DNA of 64,000 bases, taken from the NCBI RefSeq assembly GCF_000702725.1, contig NZ_JNJI01000002.1:1-64000 (forward strand). The letters run 5' to 3'. Both the position numbers and the translations under genes were made by a program. The DNA is from Mesoplasma photuris ATCC 49581. GTDB lineage: Bacteria; Bacillota_I; Bacilli_A; Mycoplasmatales; Mycoplasmataceae. The notes beneath the pieces were generated by a model. It saw only the letters and a list, made by a program, of their open reading frames with translations, was not told the DNA's origin and searched no databases. Below are positions 43,986 through 56,270 of this stretch, piece by piece. How positions within the stretch are numbered: position 1 is the stretch's first letter; every line of letters starts with the position of its first letter.

Positions 43986-45041
43986 TTATTTCTTATAAGT
44001 TTTTGCAACATACTCAGAAGTAATCAAACTTAGAACTGCTAAATATGATAATTTAAATTCAATAATAGAACCAATTTTTAATTCTTGTTCATAATCAGTA
44101 ATGTCTAATATTGTGTGATCACTGCTTTGTCCCAATATTTTCATATGTTCTTTAACTGGAGTAATTTCATCATAAGGACAATCTTGTCTTCCTAAAGCAA
44201 CAATTGCTTTTTTTCTAATGCCGATATCATCAAAATGTTTTTCTCTTCCAAAAGCATCAAGTCCTTTTTCTCCTCAACTTGCACTAGGTTTATTTTGTAT
44301 TTCAACAATTTCTGCTTGAAGTGTAAAAATATTTTGTTGTAGAAAATCAATTGGTTCATCATTCAAACCGATCCCCATAAGAATTGCTGCTCCTACTCTA
44401 ATTTGATTAACTTCTACTGGCAATTTTTTATCATCTCAAATTGTAAAATGTGATGATGATCCAGCGCTAATTTTTGGCATTATAATATCAAATTTTTTTG
44501 ATATTTCATTTTTTAAAGCAACAAGTTCAATCATTTTATTAACACTAGGAACAGTTGCTCCAAAACATGCAAAATTAGTCCCCAAACCAACAAGTTTTAT
44601 ATTTTTTAATTCTTTAATTTTTTCAACTGTTGAAAAAATAATTTCTTTATCATATAAACCTTCGCGAATGTCTCCAGTTTCAATCATCAAAATAATTTCA
44701 ATAACTTTTTTTGCCTTTTTATTGATTTCAATGATGGTTTGAATTTCTGAAATTAAGCAAACATCAACAATATCAACTAATTCATCAATTTCACTAAGCA
44801 TCGGGATTCTTAATAACATTTTCTTCGCTTGTAAATCTTTCAACTTCAAAAGATTTTTAATTCTTGAATCAGCAAGTGTTTTGATTCCTGCATCAATCAA
44901 AGTTTTAGCTACTTCAAGATCTCCCGCAACAAGTTTTTCAACACCAATTAACTCATAATTTCTTTTCGCTGATTCTTCAGCAACTATCAATGCATTATTT
45001 TTTATTTTTTCTAAATCGATGATTAATTTTGGAAAGCTCAT
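43986..45041 (-). CDS. alanine/ornithine racemase family PLP enzyme
   Basis: A 351-aa fold-type III PLP protein. The N-terminal pattern PKLIIDLEKIKNNA, then GVEKLVAGDLEVAKTLIDAG (PLP Lys near residue 35) and TLADSRIKNL, matches the ornithine-racemase-like branch rather than classical Alr. Further segments are GLGTNFACFG near 155 and ISAGSSSHFTI near 193. Two TGA Trp codons. There is no cell wall to need D-alanine, and the arc operon yields ornithine, so ornithine or another amino acid is a plausible substrate. Monocistronic. Confidence 0.78.
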
Positions 45042-45140
45042 ATTATTACCTCTTTATTTTAATAATACTTAAAAAATATTCATGAATAATTAGAAAGTTT
45101 ATTTTTTTAAAAGATGTTGTGCTTTGTATTGGAATATAAA

Positions 45141-45168
45141 AAAATGAGAATTATTTTTTTCTCATTTT
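45141..45168 (-). terminator. terminator of the rsmD-gmk-rsmB operon
   Basis: Stem AAAATGAG / CTCATTTT spanning the rsmB stop, with a T-rich flank on the minus strand. Confidence 0.6.
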
Positions 45169-46413
45169 ACAAATATAAAAACCGTCAGTATTATTTTCAT
45201 AACCAAAAAGTTGTTTTTCAGAAATGATTTCCATATTAGGATATTTTGTAATGAATTTTTTGATTTGAGTTTCATTTTCATCTAAATTAATTGAACAGGT
45301 TGAATAAACCATTTCACCACCAATTTTTAAATTGTAATATGCTGTATCTAAAAGTTGACTTTGTAATTCAATAATTTCTTTTAATGATTGATCATCCAAA
45401 TTATTAAATTTGATTTCTGGTTTACGTTTTAAAACACCAAAACCCGAACATGGTGCATCTAATAATATTGAATCAAAACTTTCTTTTTGATCAATATTTC
45501 TAGCATCACCATTTTTTAATTCGATATTAGTTAAACCTAATCTTAAAACATTTTCTTTAATTAATCTAATTTTAGATTCACTAATTTCATATCCTTGTAA
45601 TTCACCGGTGTTTTTCATGATTGCCCCAAGATGAGTTAACTTACCACCTGGTGCTGAACACATATCTAAAACCTTAGTATTTTCCTTAGGATTTAAAGTT
45701 TGAGCCACTAAAATTGAAGCGGGATCTTGAATTGTAATTAAACCTTCAAAATACATTGATGATTTAACGATTGAAGTTGATGCAATCAAACAATCTTTAA
45801 TATCGCTTTCTTTAAGACCATATTCTGATTGATATTTTTCAATAAATGCTTCTTTAGATATTTTTAAAGTATTAACTCTAAAACTGATTGGAGGTTTTTT
45901 AACAGAATCTTCAACCAATTTTAAAGCAATATCTGTTCCATAGTCATTTTCTATTTTTTTAAATAGTAAGAAGGGAAATCCTTTTTCAACACAAGTTCTC
46001 TTATTTTCATCTTTAATATCAACTGTGAAAAAAGATTCTTTTTCTTTGATTACACGTTTTAAACAAGCATTAACTAGTCCTGTGAATTTAGGATTCACTT
46101 CACTCGCTAACATTACTGCTTCGTTAACGATTGCATAGTGGGGAATTGTTTCTAAAAATTTAATTTGATAAATACTCATTCACAATAAAATTTGAATATC
46201 TTGTGGAGTTTTTTTAAAATCAATTAACTTTTTAGTTAAATAATCTAAATAAATTTTGTAAGTAATTGTTCCGTGCACAATTGCAAATGTAAGATTTTTA
46301 AATTTTTCATTAGTTTGATTTTTAGATACTTCATTTAATAAAATATTTGAAAATGACTTATTTGAAAAAACATTTTTTAAAATTTCTCAGCTTTGTTTTC
46401 TAGAATTATCCAT
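45151..46413 (-). CDS. rsmB: 16S rRNA (cytosine-967-C5) methyltransferase RsmB
   Basis: A 420-aa enzyme. The N-terminal NusB-like RNA-binding domain (1-140) is followed by a Rossmann SAM domain. Motifs are VLDMCSAPGGKLTHLG near 246, LLDAPCSGFGVLKRKPE near 318 (the PC motif) and YSTCSINLDENE near 368 (the second catalytic Cys). TGA Trp codons in the N domain hide the true start, which is ATG 46413 (MDNSRKQSWEI), overlapping the gmk stop by 8 nt. Last gene of rsmD-gmk-rsmB. Confidence 0.94.
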
Positions 46414-47302
46414 TTAATTTTTGACTTTGTTCAATACTAAAGAAATCGATTTTAAACATCAGTTTTTCAATTTTCTTCATTACGAACTCCTTATCTAATA
46501 AATCATTAAAATCACCGTGTGCTAATACTTTTCGATATAAATTATCAGTTAATAATTCGATCAAGTTAAATTCAGCGTCGAAGTCTTTTAATTCTTTAGC
46601 AGTCGCTTCTTCATCTGTTGATAATAATTTAACGTTGTTTTCTCAATTTTCTACAAAGAACATATATTTTTCTTTAACAATTTGAGTGATCATTTCATGT
46701 AATTTTTGACGCATAGTTTTACCTTTTGGAATTGCTGCGTTTTCAACTTCTAAAATATCAGTAATTTTTGCTGCTGCATTTTCAACGTTATCATTTTCAA
46801 CCACATATTGATAATTATGTTTTAGAGGAACTTCAAGCATTGCTTTATCTAATCTAGCTTTTATCACTTCTTCAGTTTCTGATTGACGACCACGAATACG
46901 ATTTGCTAATTCACTTAAACTTGGTGGCATTAAGAAAATAGATAAAACATTTTTTTCATTTCTAATAACTTGAGTTGCACCATCAACTTCAATTTCTAAA
47001 ATTACATTTTTACCTTCAGCAATTTTTTCTTCAACATATTTTCTTGGTGTTCCATATGAATTACCAACAAATTGTGCATATTCAATTAATTCGTTATTAA
47101 CAATAGCATGCGCAAATTCATCTTTAGTTACGAAAAAATAGTGTTCTCCATTTTTTTCATCATTGCGGGGAGCTCTTGTTGTCATCGATACTGAATAAAC
47201 TAAATTTAAATGTTCATCATCTCTTAAAATTGAGTTGACGCTTCCTTTTCCAACTCCTGATGGTCCTGAAATAATAACCATTCTTCCTTGTGCTTTTTTC
47301 AT
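46406..47302 (-). CDS. gmk: guanylate kinase with C-terminal extension
   Basis: Phosphorylates GMP to GDP. Residues 1-205 are a normal guanylate kinase: P-loop MVIISGPSGVGKGSVNSI at 8-25, GMP-site SVSMTTRAPRNDEKNGEHYFF near 38, and lid RGRQSETEEVIKARL near 138. The frame continues through a TGA Trp codon (46643-46645) for about 80 more residues rich in Asp, Glu, Lys and Leu and ends at TAA 46406. The total is 298 aa, against about 205 aa for most bacteria. The extension has no motif I recognise and is likely helical. Confidence 0.92.
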
Positions 47303-47303
47303 C

Positions 47304-47864
47304 TTATTCTCTTTCTAATCTAAATACATATAGATGTTTATTTTTCAAATCTTTATATTTCAATAAAGTTAAACCTGAAATTTGATCAAGGTTTAATAAC
47401 TCTGGTGCTTCGGTTAAAATTATTCCTCAATTATTCAAAATATTATATTGTGATATTTTGTTAAAAAAATCATAATAATATTCTATTTTTGGAAAGGGAG
47501 GATCTAAATAAATTAAATCAACACTAATATTTTTTAGTTTAAATATTTCCAAAAGATCTGCATAATCTTTTTCATATAAAGTATATGAAGTTTTATCGAT
47601 TCCTTTTAAATTTTGCTTAATTATTTCCATTGCTGGATGGTAGTGATCATTGATATAAGCGTGTTTAATTCCTCGTGAAATACCTTCAATTGATAAGGCT
47701 CCACTTCCCCCAAATAAATCTAAAGAGGTTTTGTTATCTCAAATAAAATAATTATTTAAAATATTAAACATATCTTCTTTAACTCTGGCGCTAGTTGGTC
47801 TTGTGTTCATTCCTTCAAGAGCAATTAGTTTTCTTCCGCCATATTTTCCGCTTATGACTTGCAT
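47304..47864 (-). CDS. rsmD: 16S rRNA (guanine-966-N2) methyltransferase RsmD
   Basis: A 186-aa SAM-dependent methyltransferase. It starts [13 protein letters not shown], with [17 protein letters not shown] near residue 19, the SAM motif [19 protein letters not shown] near 48 and the catalytic IYLDPPFP near 120. Shine-Dalgarno GGAGGTAGT precedes the ATG. First gene of the operon; its stop lies one base before the gmk ATG. Three TGA Trp codons. Confidence 0.93.
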
Positions 47865-47923
47865 ACTACCTCCCTCTTTATTTAATTAATTATATCAAAT
47901 ATAGGCTTAATATATAGGTCTTA

Positions 47924-47952
47924 TTGATATTAACTTTTCAAACTTATATAAT
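47924..47952 (+). promoter_or_regulatory. promoter of def
   Basis: TTGATA (47924-47929), exact 17-nt spacer, TATAAT (47947-47952), about 20 nt before the def ATG. The best sigma-A match I found in the window. Confidence 0.75.
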
Positions 47953-47971
47953 AAATAAAAGCGAGGTTGCA

Positions 47972-48577
47972 ATGAAATTAGATATTGAAAAAGATTTATT
48001 ACAAAGTGAAATACCTACTAATAAGTGATTAGTAAAAGACGATAATAAAAAAATTATTCGTTCAACAAGTGTAAATGTAGCAGATCCCGCTAATTTAAAA
48101 CCCGAAGAAGAACTTATTATGCAACGTTTGATAGACTTTACACGTTATTCACAAGATCCAATTTTAAATAAAGAAGACGGTAAAGATTATTTAAGACCAG
48201 CAGTTGGTTTGGCAGCTCCACAAATCGGAGCAAACTTAAATATGTTTTTTGCTAGATTTGAATATACTGAAGAAGGTGAAGAATATGCAATGATTAATGC
48301 TAAAATTATTGCTAAGTCCGAACAAATTGTGGCTCTTGAAGATGGTGAAGGATGTTTATCTGTTGAAGTTGATCGTGAAGGAATTGTTCCACGTGCTTAT
48401 AAAATAATTGTTGAAGGATATGATTATTTAACTAAGAAAAACGTTCAATTAACTTTAAGACAGTATCGCTCAATTGTTTTTCAACATGAATTAGAACACA
48501 ACATTGGAAAACTTTACTATGATCATATTAATAATGATGATCCTTGATTTATTCAAAAAGATTGAATATTAATTTAG
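47972..48577 (+). CDS. def: peptide deformylase
   Basis: Removes the formyl group from N-terminal methionine. The length is 201 aa. Metal-site motifs are GLAAPQIG (motif 1, near residue 82), EGCLSV (motif 2, near 128) and FQHELEHNIG (motif 3, near 170). HExxH is intact; the usual HExDH has Glu for Asp. Three TGA Trp codons, at the N terminus and in the last ten residues, place the true ends at 47972 and 48577. Monocistronic. Confidence 0.94.
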
Positions 48578-48596
48578 ACTTGGTAGTCTTTTTTTA
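48576..48596 (+). terminator. terminator of def
   Basis: Stem AGACT - TGGT - AGTCT followed by seven T, starting in the def stop codon. Confidence 0.75.
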
Positions 48597-48603
48597 TGAA
48601 AAA

Positions 48604-48622
48604 AATCACACGAAGTGTGATT
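48604..48622 (-). terminator. terminator of the FtsX-type permease gene
   Basis: Perfect 8-bp stem AATCACAC - GAA - GTGTGATT at the permease stop, T-rich on the minus strand. Confidence 0.78.
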
Positions 48623-51600
48623 AATTTACATTTGTAATATTAGTAATTTTTTCTTTAGAAACTACTCTATTTGATATGTATCAAGATACAGCTAAAATAC
48701 TTCCTAATATAGCGATAATGGTTAATAGAGAATAGAATCCAAATTGAACTGACAAGAAAATGTTAGCTTCTTTCATCACAATGTAGGACGCTATTTTTAA
48801 AATACCAAATACAAATAAGTATGAAACAAAAATTGAAATGATTACACCAATTATGTGTGAACCCATAACTATTCAGTTGATGTCTCTATTTTTATATCCT
48901 ATCGCTTTTAGTGTTAAAATAATTTTCTTAGATTCTTCAACAATAATGTTAATTAATATTCCGACAATCAATAGAACAATGAATGAGAAGTAAATAACAA
49001 AGTTTAAGAATATACTATCTAATATTTCAATTGTTTTATCTGCAGCCGCAATCATCATGTCAAATGGAATAATAGACTCATTGTATGATGTTTGACCAAG
49101 TGCTCCAGAATTTACAAGTCCAACTCGACCATCAACATCAAATAAATCATATTCTTCAGGAATAAACAATGATTCAAAAATATTTAATATTCCAGAAAAA
49201 GCATGATAATTAACTGAAGTAGATTCTTCTAATTGCATTGAAAGATTTTTACCAACATATTCCATAGTTTTAATAGACTCAAAAGCTGCTTTTGGCGTTG
49301 ATAAATCATATTCACCTTTTAAAAGTTCTTGACCACTATATATTGAATTTACAAGTCTTCTATAACTTCTACTATGATCATTATTTTCTGCTTCAGCATG
49401 AGTATTATCATTTTCAATTATGTTTCTATCCATAATTAATGGCATGATGGTTTCATAATCAACATAGAAGTGTTCATAATTGATTGGTTTTACATTAACG
49501 TTTTTATTTATTCCAACAACTTTTAGTTTATAGTTTAAACCTAATTCTGATGGTGTATTTTCAGTATCAGTTACAATTTCAAAAACATCACCAATTTCAT
49601 AATCCATTGACATTGCAACGTTATTTTGAATAATGGTATTAAAAGTATATACTCCATTTTCATCAACAGAATATTCTCTTAATTTTTCTCATTGAGATTG
49701 ATCAACTCCTTGGAATTTTAAGTGATTTCTAACATCTCCAAGATTACCTAAATTATTATATTTGATTTCTTGATCACCATTTATAAATTCAGTAACTTGA
49801 GCATCTTCTATTCTATCAACATTTTTTGTATCAACAAAAGAAAGCGCTGCATCATCTAATGATTTATTATCTTTTAATTTAATTCTTAAATTATATTCAA
49901 GAGCATCAGTATTAGAGTCATAAACAAGAATACCTGGTGTGAAAACTGATTCTTCAGCTATTGATTCTGGTTCTTTTAATATTCCCGACATCGTCATAAA
50001 CGCACCATTAATGTTGTTATTAATGAAATTTGATGCATCAAATGGATTATTATCTCTTTCTAATGTTTTTATAACAGGTTCGTTTTCAACTAGATATTTT
50101 TCTATATCTGTTAATGGATTACCAATTAATTTTCAATTTTGAGAATCGTTTATATCGTAAGTTTTTAACAAATTATTTGAATTTTTGAAATCATCAATAG
50201 CTTCAATAATTCCATATTGTGGAATATTTAAATTTTCAGATAATTTTAATTGAACTTCATTTAAAGAATATAAAAATGCATAAATCATAGAATAAGTTCT
50301 TGAAATATCACTCATGAAAATGTTATTTGCATATTGTCCTGATTCATTTAAATCTTCTTGTTGGTTATCATATGTAGTCATTCCAAAGAATGTCTTACCA
50401 CTTTCATTTTTAAATTCTTTTTTAGGTAGATCTTGCTTATTGTGTAACCAGTTTTCATTACCATCAAGTTCTGAAGTTTCAACAATTTTATCAATAGTTA
50501 ACTCATCTGACGCATGGCCTGTTTCTCTTATATTTTTAATTTCTTTTTTAAACAAATCAGCCTGCTTAGGTGATTGATCAAATGCATCACCTAAAAATTG
50601 ATAATCAATTAAGAAAGTTAAAAATCAACTAGAGGAAAGTTTTTCTAATATGTTTCCTTTATCAAGATTTAAGTTTCCGATATTAGGTAATATAAAATTA
50701 AATCTCTTATCATAAGTATCTTGTTGACCATTTAAAGTATTACCAATTGCTTCCATAACCACTCTGATTCTATATCTAGAATCAGAAATCATAATATCTT
50801 TATTAGAAGGTTCTCATCCATCATAGTCAAACTTAGTTCTTTCATCAAGAGTTTGATTTACTGTTTTACCATTTTGATCTATTAATAATAAGTTACTATT
50901 TCCCATATTTGATGAACTTTGTATTAATTTTTTTTGAAGATCATTTTCTAATCTTGGATTATCAACTTCAGAAAAACTGTTCATATGATCACTATTTTTT
51001 GCAAAAATATCAAAAGTTTGTGTAGCTGTATTATGCATTAAATTTTGTGCTGATATCATCAACGAAAAGGTGATTGCTGTTATGGCAAAAATTGATTGAA
51101 TAATAATAAACTTACCTTTGCTTGTTTTTAAGAAAGCTTTCCTTAATCTGTAGTTAAAGAATATTCCTCTATTTGCTAATTGTTTATCTATGAAACCAAT
51201 TTTTTTATTTTGATTTCTTGATTTAATTCTATGTTCGTTATTTATTAAATCCAATATAGGCTCATTTAAATACTTGATCGTAATTAGATACGCAGCAATT
51301 GTAAATATTATTGGAATTGCAACAAATAAACCAATTATGAATAATGGTGCCATATAAATTTCTTGAATACTAAACGTAAAAGAACTTGCAAAAAATTTAT
51401 ACAACATTTTTTGCGATGGCATCGACATGAAAAGACCAATAGTCATACCCAATAATAATAAAATAGATGTTTTTATAGCGAAAGGATAAGCTAATCTTCT
51501 TCCCGAATATCCTAAAGCTTTAAAAATTCCAATTTGTTTTCTAGTGTAATTTATTTCTTTTTTAATAATAAATGATATAAATACTACTCCAAGCATCATA

Positions 51601-54101
51601 ACTACACTACCAATTGATATAAAGATAACTAAATTAATTTTTTGATTAGCTAATTTCTTAATATATCCTATGTCATCACTAGAGCTAGAACTTATGTAAT
51701 CAAAAATTCTCTCCTTGGATTTTTCATCATCTAAAACATTATCATTGAAAGTTTTAGCATTTGTTTTTGAATTAAAGTTTATTTGAATTTTTGATCGATA
51801 GTTTGCACTTTCTGTCAAAAAACCTTCATTATAAGTTCTAGCTTTATAAAATTCATCAAAAAGATTTTGATCAATATATGCATATCCAGCATATAATTCA
51901 TCTTTTCTATTATCTTCAAAAGGAATTACATCATCAATGCTTGAACCAAAACCAACAACTGTAAAGGACAATTCATTTAATAAAAATAAATCTTTATTAG
52001 AAAATCCATTTGCATCAAAATCATCATTAATAACTCCGGGCAATTTAATTTTTGAACCTATTTTATAAACATCTTTTAAACTTTCATTTAAAACGATTTC
52101 AAGATTACTACGTTTGTTTTTATAATCATTTCAATTTCATGGATTTGCATTTCTACCTTCTGTTATAACTAAATCATTAAAACCTGATTGTTCATTCGAT
52201 TTAATTCTCGTAATTGTTTTAATATTATCTTTATCTTTATTTTGATATTGAATATAGTTTGTATCTCTAACTTCATTCCCGTTTGTAGTATTTTTATATA
52301 TATTTTCAATTAAATATTTATAAACATTATTATCATAATCTCTTCTTAAAATATAATTAAGTTCAGGATCAATCATGAAATCATTTGAAACTTGGATAAC
52401 GTTTGCAAGAGGATTTAAATTAATTTGATCGTATGTAAAAACTTCATGATTTGTAAGTTCACTTATTGGAATATCTAGTGGTATATAGAAATTGAATTTT
52501 TTTTCTTCTATTGCATTTGTATAAACAAGGTCGCTACTATTTTGGTTAGGGTCTTCTAAATTATTTTCAAAATCTGAACTGTGATGGTATGAAAATATAA
52601 ATTCTAAACCAACGTTATCATAAACATCATTATAATCATTAATATTTTCATTTGATATTATCTCAGCTTTTAACTCCTTGCTTGTATTATCGTCGATAAA
52701 TATTCTCTTATCATTAGAAAAATCATATCTAAGCTCTAAATTATATTTTGCAGCTTCCGCATAATATTTATCAAAATCTAAATCTGTAATTTTTGTGTTT
52801 TTTAATTCTAGATATAATTCATTTATAAATTTTTTAGCATCATAATATTCTTTGTCTGTTATTATTTTTCCTTGATCATATTTAAGTAAAGAATTATTTT
52901 CATTAGTTTCATAACCAAATTTTAAAATGTCGCGTAAATTTTTTAAAAAATCTTCATTGAAAATTTTGTATAAATAGTCTTTCAATAATTCATTACTATT
53001 AATTACATCTTTTTTAAAATTTTCCGAAAATTCTTTCATGTTATATCTGAAATTTGATTCATTATAATTATCTTGACTTATGTACATATTGTAATAAACA
53101 GCTCTATTTACCGAGTGATTCAAATTTGCTTGATAAGACACGAAATCTTCTATTTTCATCATTTCTTCAACATTTAATTCGTTTAAACGTTTATTTTCTA
53201 AATTTTCATATTCTAAAAAGACATTTAAATTGTCTGTTTTGATTCTATCGAAAATTAAATTGGCGTTTCTTACTTCAAGATTGTTGTTAATTTGACGATC
53301 ACCAACAAAGTTTGTTTCTTCTAAAGGTATTTCAGCAACTTTTTTTATTAATTGATTATAAGAAGCTATATCTTCAAAAGGAAATTGATTTTTTAAATAT
53401 GAAATTGTTTCATCTCTTAAAAAAACAAATGCATCGTTAGCATAATCTTTTTTCTGATTAGTTGAAAAATTTCTATTACCTAAAACTCCTCTTATTCCAT
53501 CAGAAAGAATTTGTTTGAGACTTATTTCATATAAAGGGGTTGAAGATGTATTTGGTTCATTAGTAAAATTTATTATTTTAGTAGTAATGTAACTTGTGAA
53601 ATCATCTTTATCTGTATTATATTTAGAAAATAAATAGTAATAATTATAAAGTCTATCATTTTTACTTATTTTACTATCGAATGTTTCATAAAATTCATCA
53701 ATTCATTGAATAGATAATTTGTAAAAATCAGGACTTTTTCTCATTAAAACTTCCAAAGAATATTGTACAAATAAATTAAATGTCTGTTCTTCAATTAAGG
53801 GTTTGTTTGGTTTAGATTTATCAAATGAAGAAATTACTTTTTCACCATTCTTATAAACATCTTTATTTTGTAAAACAAAGTCATAAATGGTATTTAGACT
53901 CATCTGACCATTTGCATCAGAACTAAAATCAAATCCACCAGATTTTTTTTCTACATTATTTATTTTTGTAATTACTTGAACGGGTCCAGCCAACATACCA
54001 ATCACTATTGAACTTATGATTGACAAAAAAATCACCAAAGCAACTGATGAGAATCATTTTCTTGTAAAAAGTTTCATATACGATTTGATAATTTGCTTCA
54101 T
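48621..54101 (-). CDS. giant FtsX/MacB-type ABC permease without an adjacent ATPase
   Basis: One 1826-aa frame. An N-terminal helix (residues 20-42, SVALVIFLSIISSIVIGML) is followed by about 640 residues of hydrophilic, presumably extracellular sequence. A first FtsX unit (about 790-960) contains KQIGIFKALGYSGRRLAYPF. A single helix (GKFIIIQSIFAITAITFSLM), a second extracellular region of about 600 residues, and a second FtsX unit at the C terminus with LTLKAIGYKNRDINWIVM follow. The layout matches lipoprotein-release or peptide-export permeases of mollicutes. No ATPase gene adjoins it. About ten TGA Trp codons. The Shine-Dalgarno is weak, and ATG 54077 is an alternative start. Confidence 0.86.
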
Positions 54102-54330
54102 ATATATTATTTTAAAGAAAAAAATAATAAATACACATAATGTTGGTAAAAGAAATCATTGAGATATTTAAATTACACTAAGTTATTTGATAATTTTATG
54201 TTATATTTAAATTATATTAAAAAGCATTTTTATAAATAACTCATAGTTATTCATTTTATAATAATTAAAACTTAAAAAATTAAATAACTTAGGGAATTCT
54301 ATATAAAAATAAGTAAAGGATAATAATATT

Positions 54331-56112
54331 ATGGAAAAAGAATTGTTAAAGCAAACAGTTTCAACAGTTGAAACTGAAGAAGAAATTAAACCATTTGTTT
54401 TTAAACAAGCTGAAGTTAAAAGACAATATGCTGGTGGAGATGTTCCTACTAAAGTTTTCGCTTTAGGTGGTTTAGAAGAAATCGGTAAAAATACTTATGT
54501 TATTGAATACCAAGATGAAATTATAATTATTGATGCTGGGGTTAAATTTCCAGATGCAACAATGTTAGGGGTTAACGCAGTTATTCCTGATTATTCATAT
54601 TTGGTTGAAAATCAAACTAAAATTAAAGCAATGTTCATTACTCATGGTCACGAAGACCACATTGGTGGAATTCACTACTTATTAAAACAAGTTGATGTGC
54701 CAATTATTTACGCACCAGAATTAGCAGCAGCATTAATTCGCGATAGATTAAAAGAACACAAATTAAAAGATAAAACAGTTGTTAAAGAATATAAATCTGA
54801 TGATATTTGAAAATCAGCAAACTTACGTGTAAGTTTTGCTGCTTTAAACCACTCAATTCCTGATGCTTTTGGTATTTTAGTTGAAACACCGAATGGAAAC
54901 ATCTTTTCAACAGGAGATTACAAATTCGATTGATCACCTTTAGGACACTACACTGAATTAAATAAATTAGCAGCTATGGGTGACAAAGGAATTGAATTAT
55001 TAATGGCAGATTCAACTAATGCTGAAGTTGAAGGTTACACTCCTTCTGAAAAAGGAATTATCGAAAATATTGATAAATTATTTTTAAAAGCAAAAGGGCG
55101 TATTATGATTACTACTTTTGCTTCTAATGTACACCGTATTCAACACATTATTGAAACAGCAAGTAAATATAATCGTAAAATAGTTATTTTAGGTAGATCA
55201 GTTGAAAGAATTATTAAAATAATTCGTCAAATTGGTCACTTAAAAATATCTGAAAAGCAATTTATTAAACCGGTTGATGTTGATAAGTATCCAAAAAATG
55301 AAATTATGATCATCACAACAGGTTCACAAGGTGAACCAATGGCAGCTCTTTCAAGAATTGCTAATAATAAACATCAATCAATAAACATTATTCCTGGTGA
55401 TACAGTTATATTTTCTTCATCACCAATTCCTGGTAATAGAGCTGATGTTGAAAGATTGACAAACAAACTTACAAGAGTTGGTGCAATTGTAATTGAAAAT
55501 ACAGGAAGTAATAAAATTCACTCTTCAGGACACGCTTCACAAGAAGAACAGAAATTATTATTCTCTTTATTGAGACCAAATTACTTTATGCCAATGCATG
55601 GTGAGTTTAGAATGTTAAAGAAACATATTGAAACAGCTGAATCTGTTAACTTAGAACCTGGACATGGTTTTGTAATGGCTAATGGTGATCAACTAGAATT
55701 GTTAAATGGTAATGCCGAAATTAACAACAGAGTTGCTGCTGATGCTATTTATGTTGATGGTAAAGATATGACTGGTCAAGCATCAAACGTTATTCGTGAA
55801 CGTGATGTTTTATCAAGAGATGGTTTAATATCTGTAGTTATTTCAATCGATTCACAAAATAATAAATTACTATGTCAACCAAAAATTATTTCTCGTGGTT
55901 CTTTCTATGTTAGAGAATCTGGACACATTATTGGAGAATCAATTAATATTGTTACAAATGCTGTGAATGAAGTTTTAAATGGACCCAAACCTACTTTTGG
56001 TGCTATTAAACAAGCTGTGAAACAATCACTTTCACCTTACATTTTTAAAACAAAACGTAGAAACCCTTTAATTATCCCGGTTATCTTAAATAAGAAACCA
56101 AGTGATAAATAA
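54331..56112 (+). CDS. rnj: ribonuclease J
   Basis: A metallo-beta-lactamase/beta-CASP RNase for mRNA decay and rRNA maturation. The length is 593 aa. A non-conserved N-terminal tail of about 35 residues precedes [13 protein letters not shown]. The metal motif is [13 protein letters not shown] near 108, with [10 protein letters not shown] near 192, and the beta-CASP region has [13 protein letters not shown] near 335 and SSGHASQEE near 400. Shine-Dalgarno AAAGGAT. It is divergent from the giant permease across 229 nt of AT-rich DNA, in which I see no other gene. Two TGA Trp codons. Confidence 0.95.
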
Positions 56113-56142
56113 AATAAGTAGTCATAAGACTACTTATTTTTT
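56112..56142 (+). terminator. terminator of rnj
   Basis: Perfect 12-bp stem AAATAAGTAGTC - ATAA - GACTACTTATTT followed by a T run. Confidence 0.88.
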
Positions 56143-56270
56143 ATTTAAAAAATCTTATTTTGATCATTACAAAAAAATTATTTATTGTTATTTTAATTAT
56201 TAAAAATAATTGTAAAACAGCAAAATTTTCTTTAAATATGTATAATAATTGTAATACATAGGAGGTATAT

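Noticed and set aside
43951-45168. Two near-identical AAATGAGAA hairpins as a mobile-element or duplicated target repeat
   Set aside because: Both sit at the 3' ends of minus-strand genes and are followed by T runs; they are terminators with similar stems.
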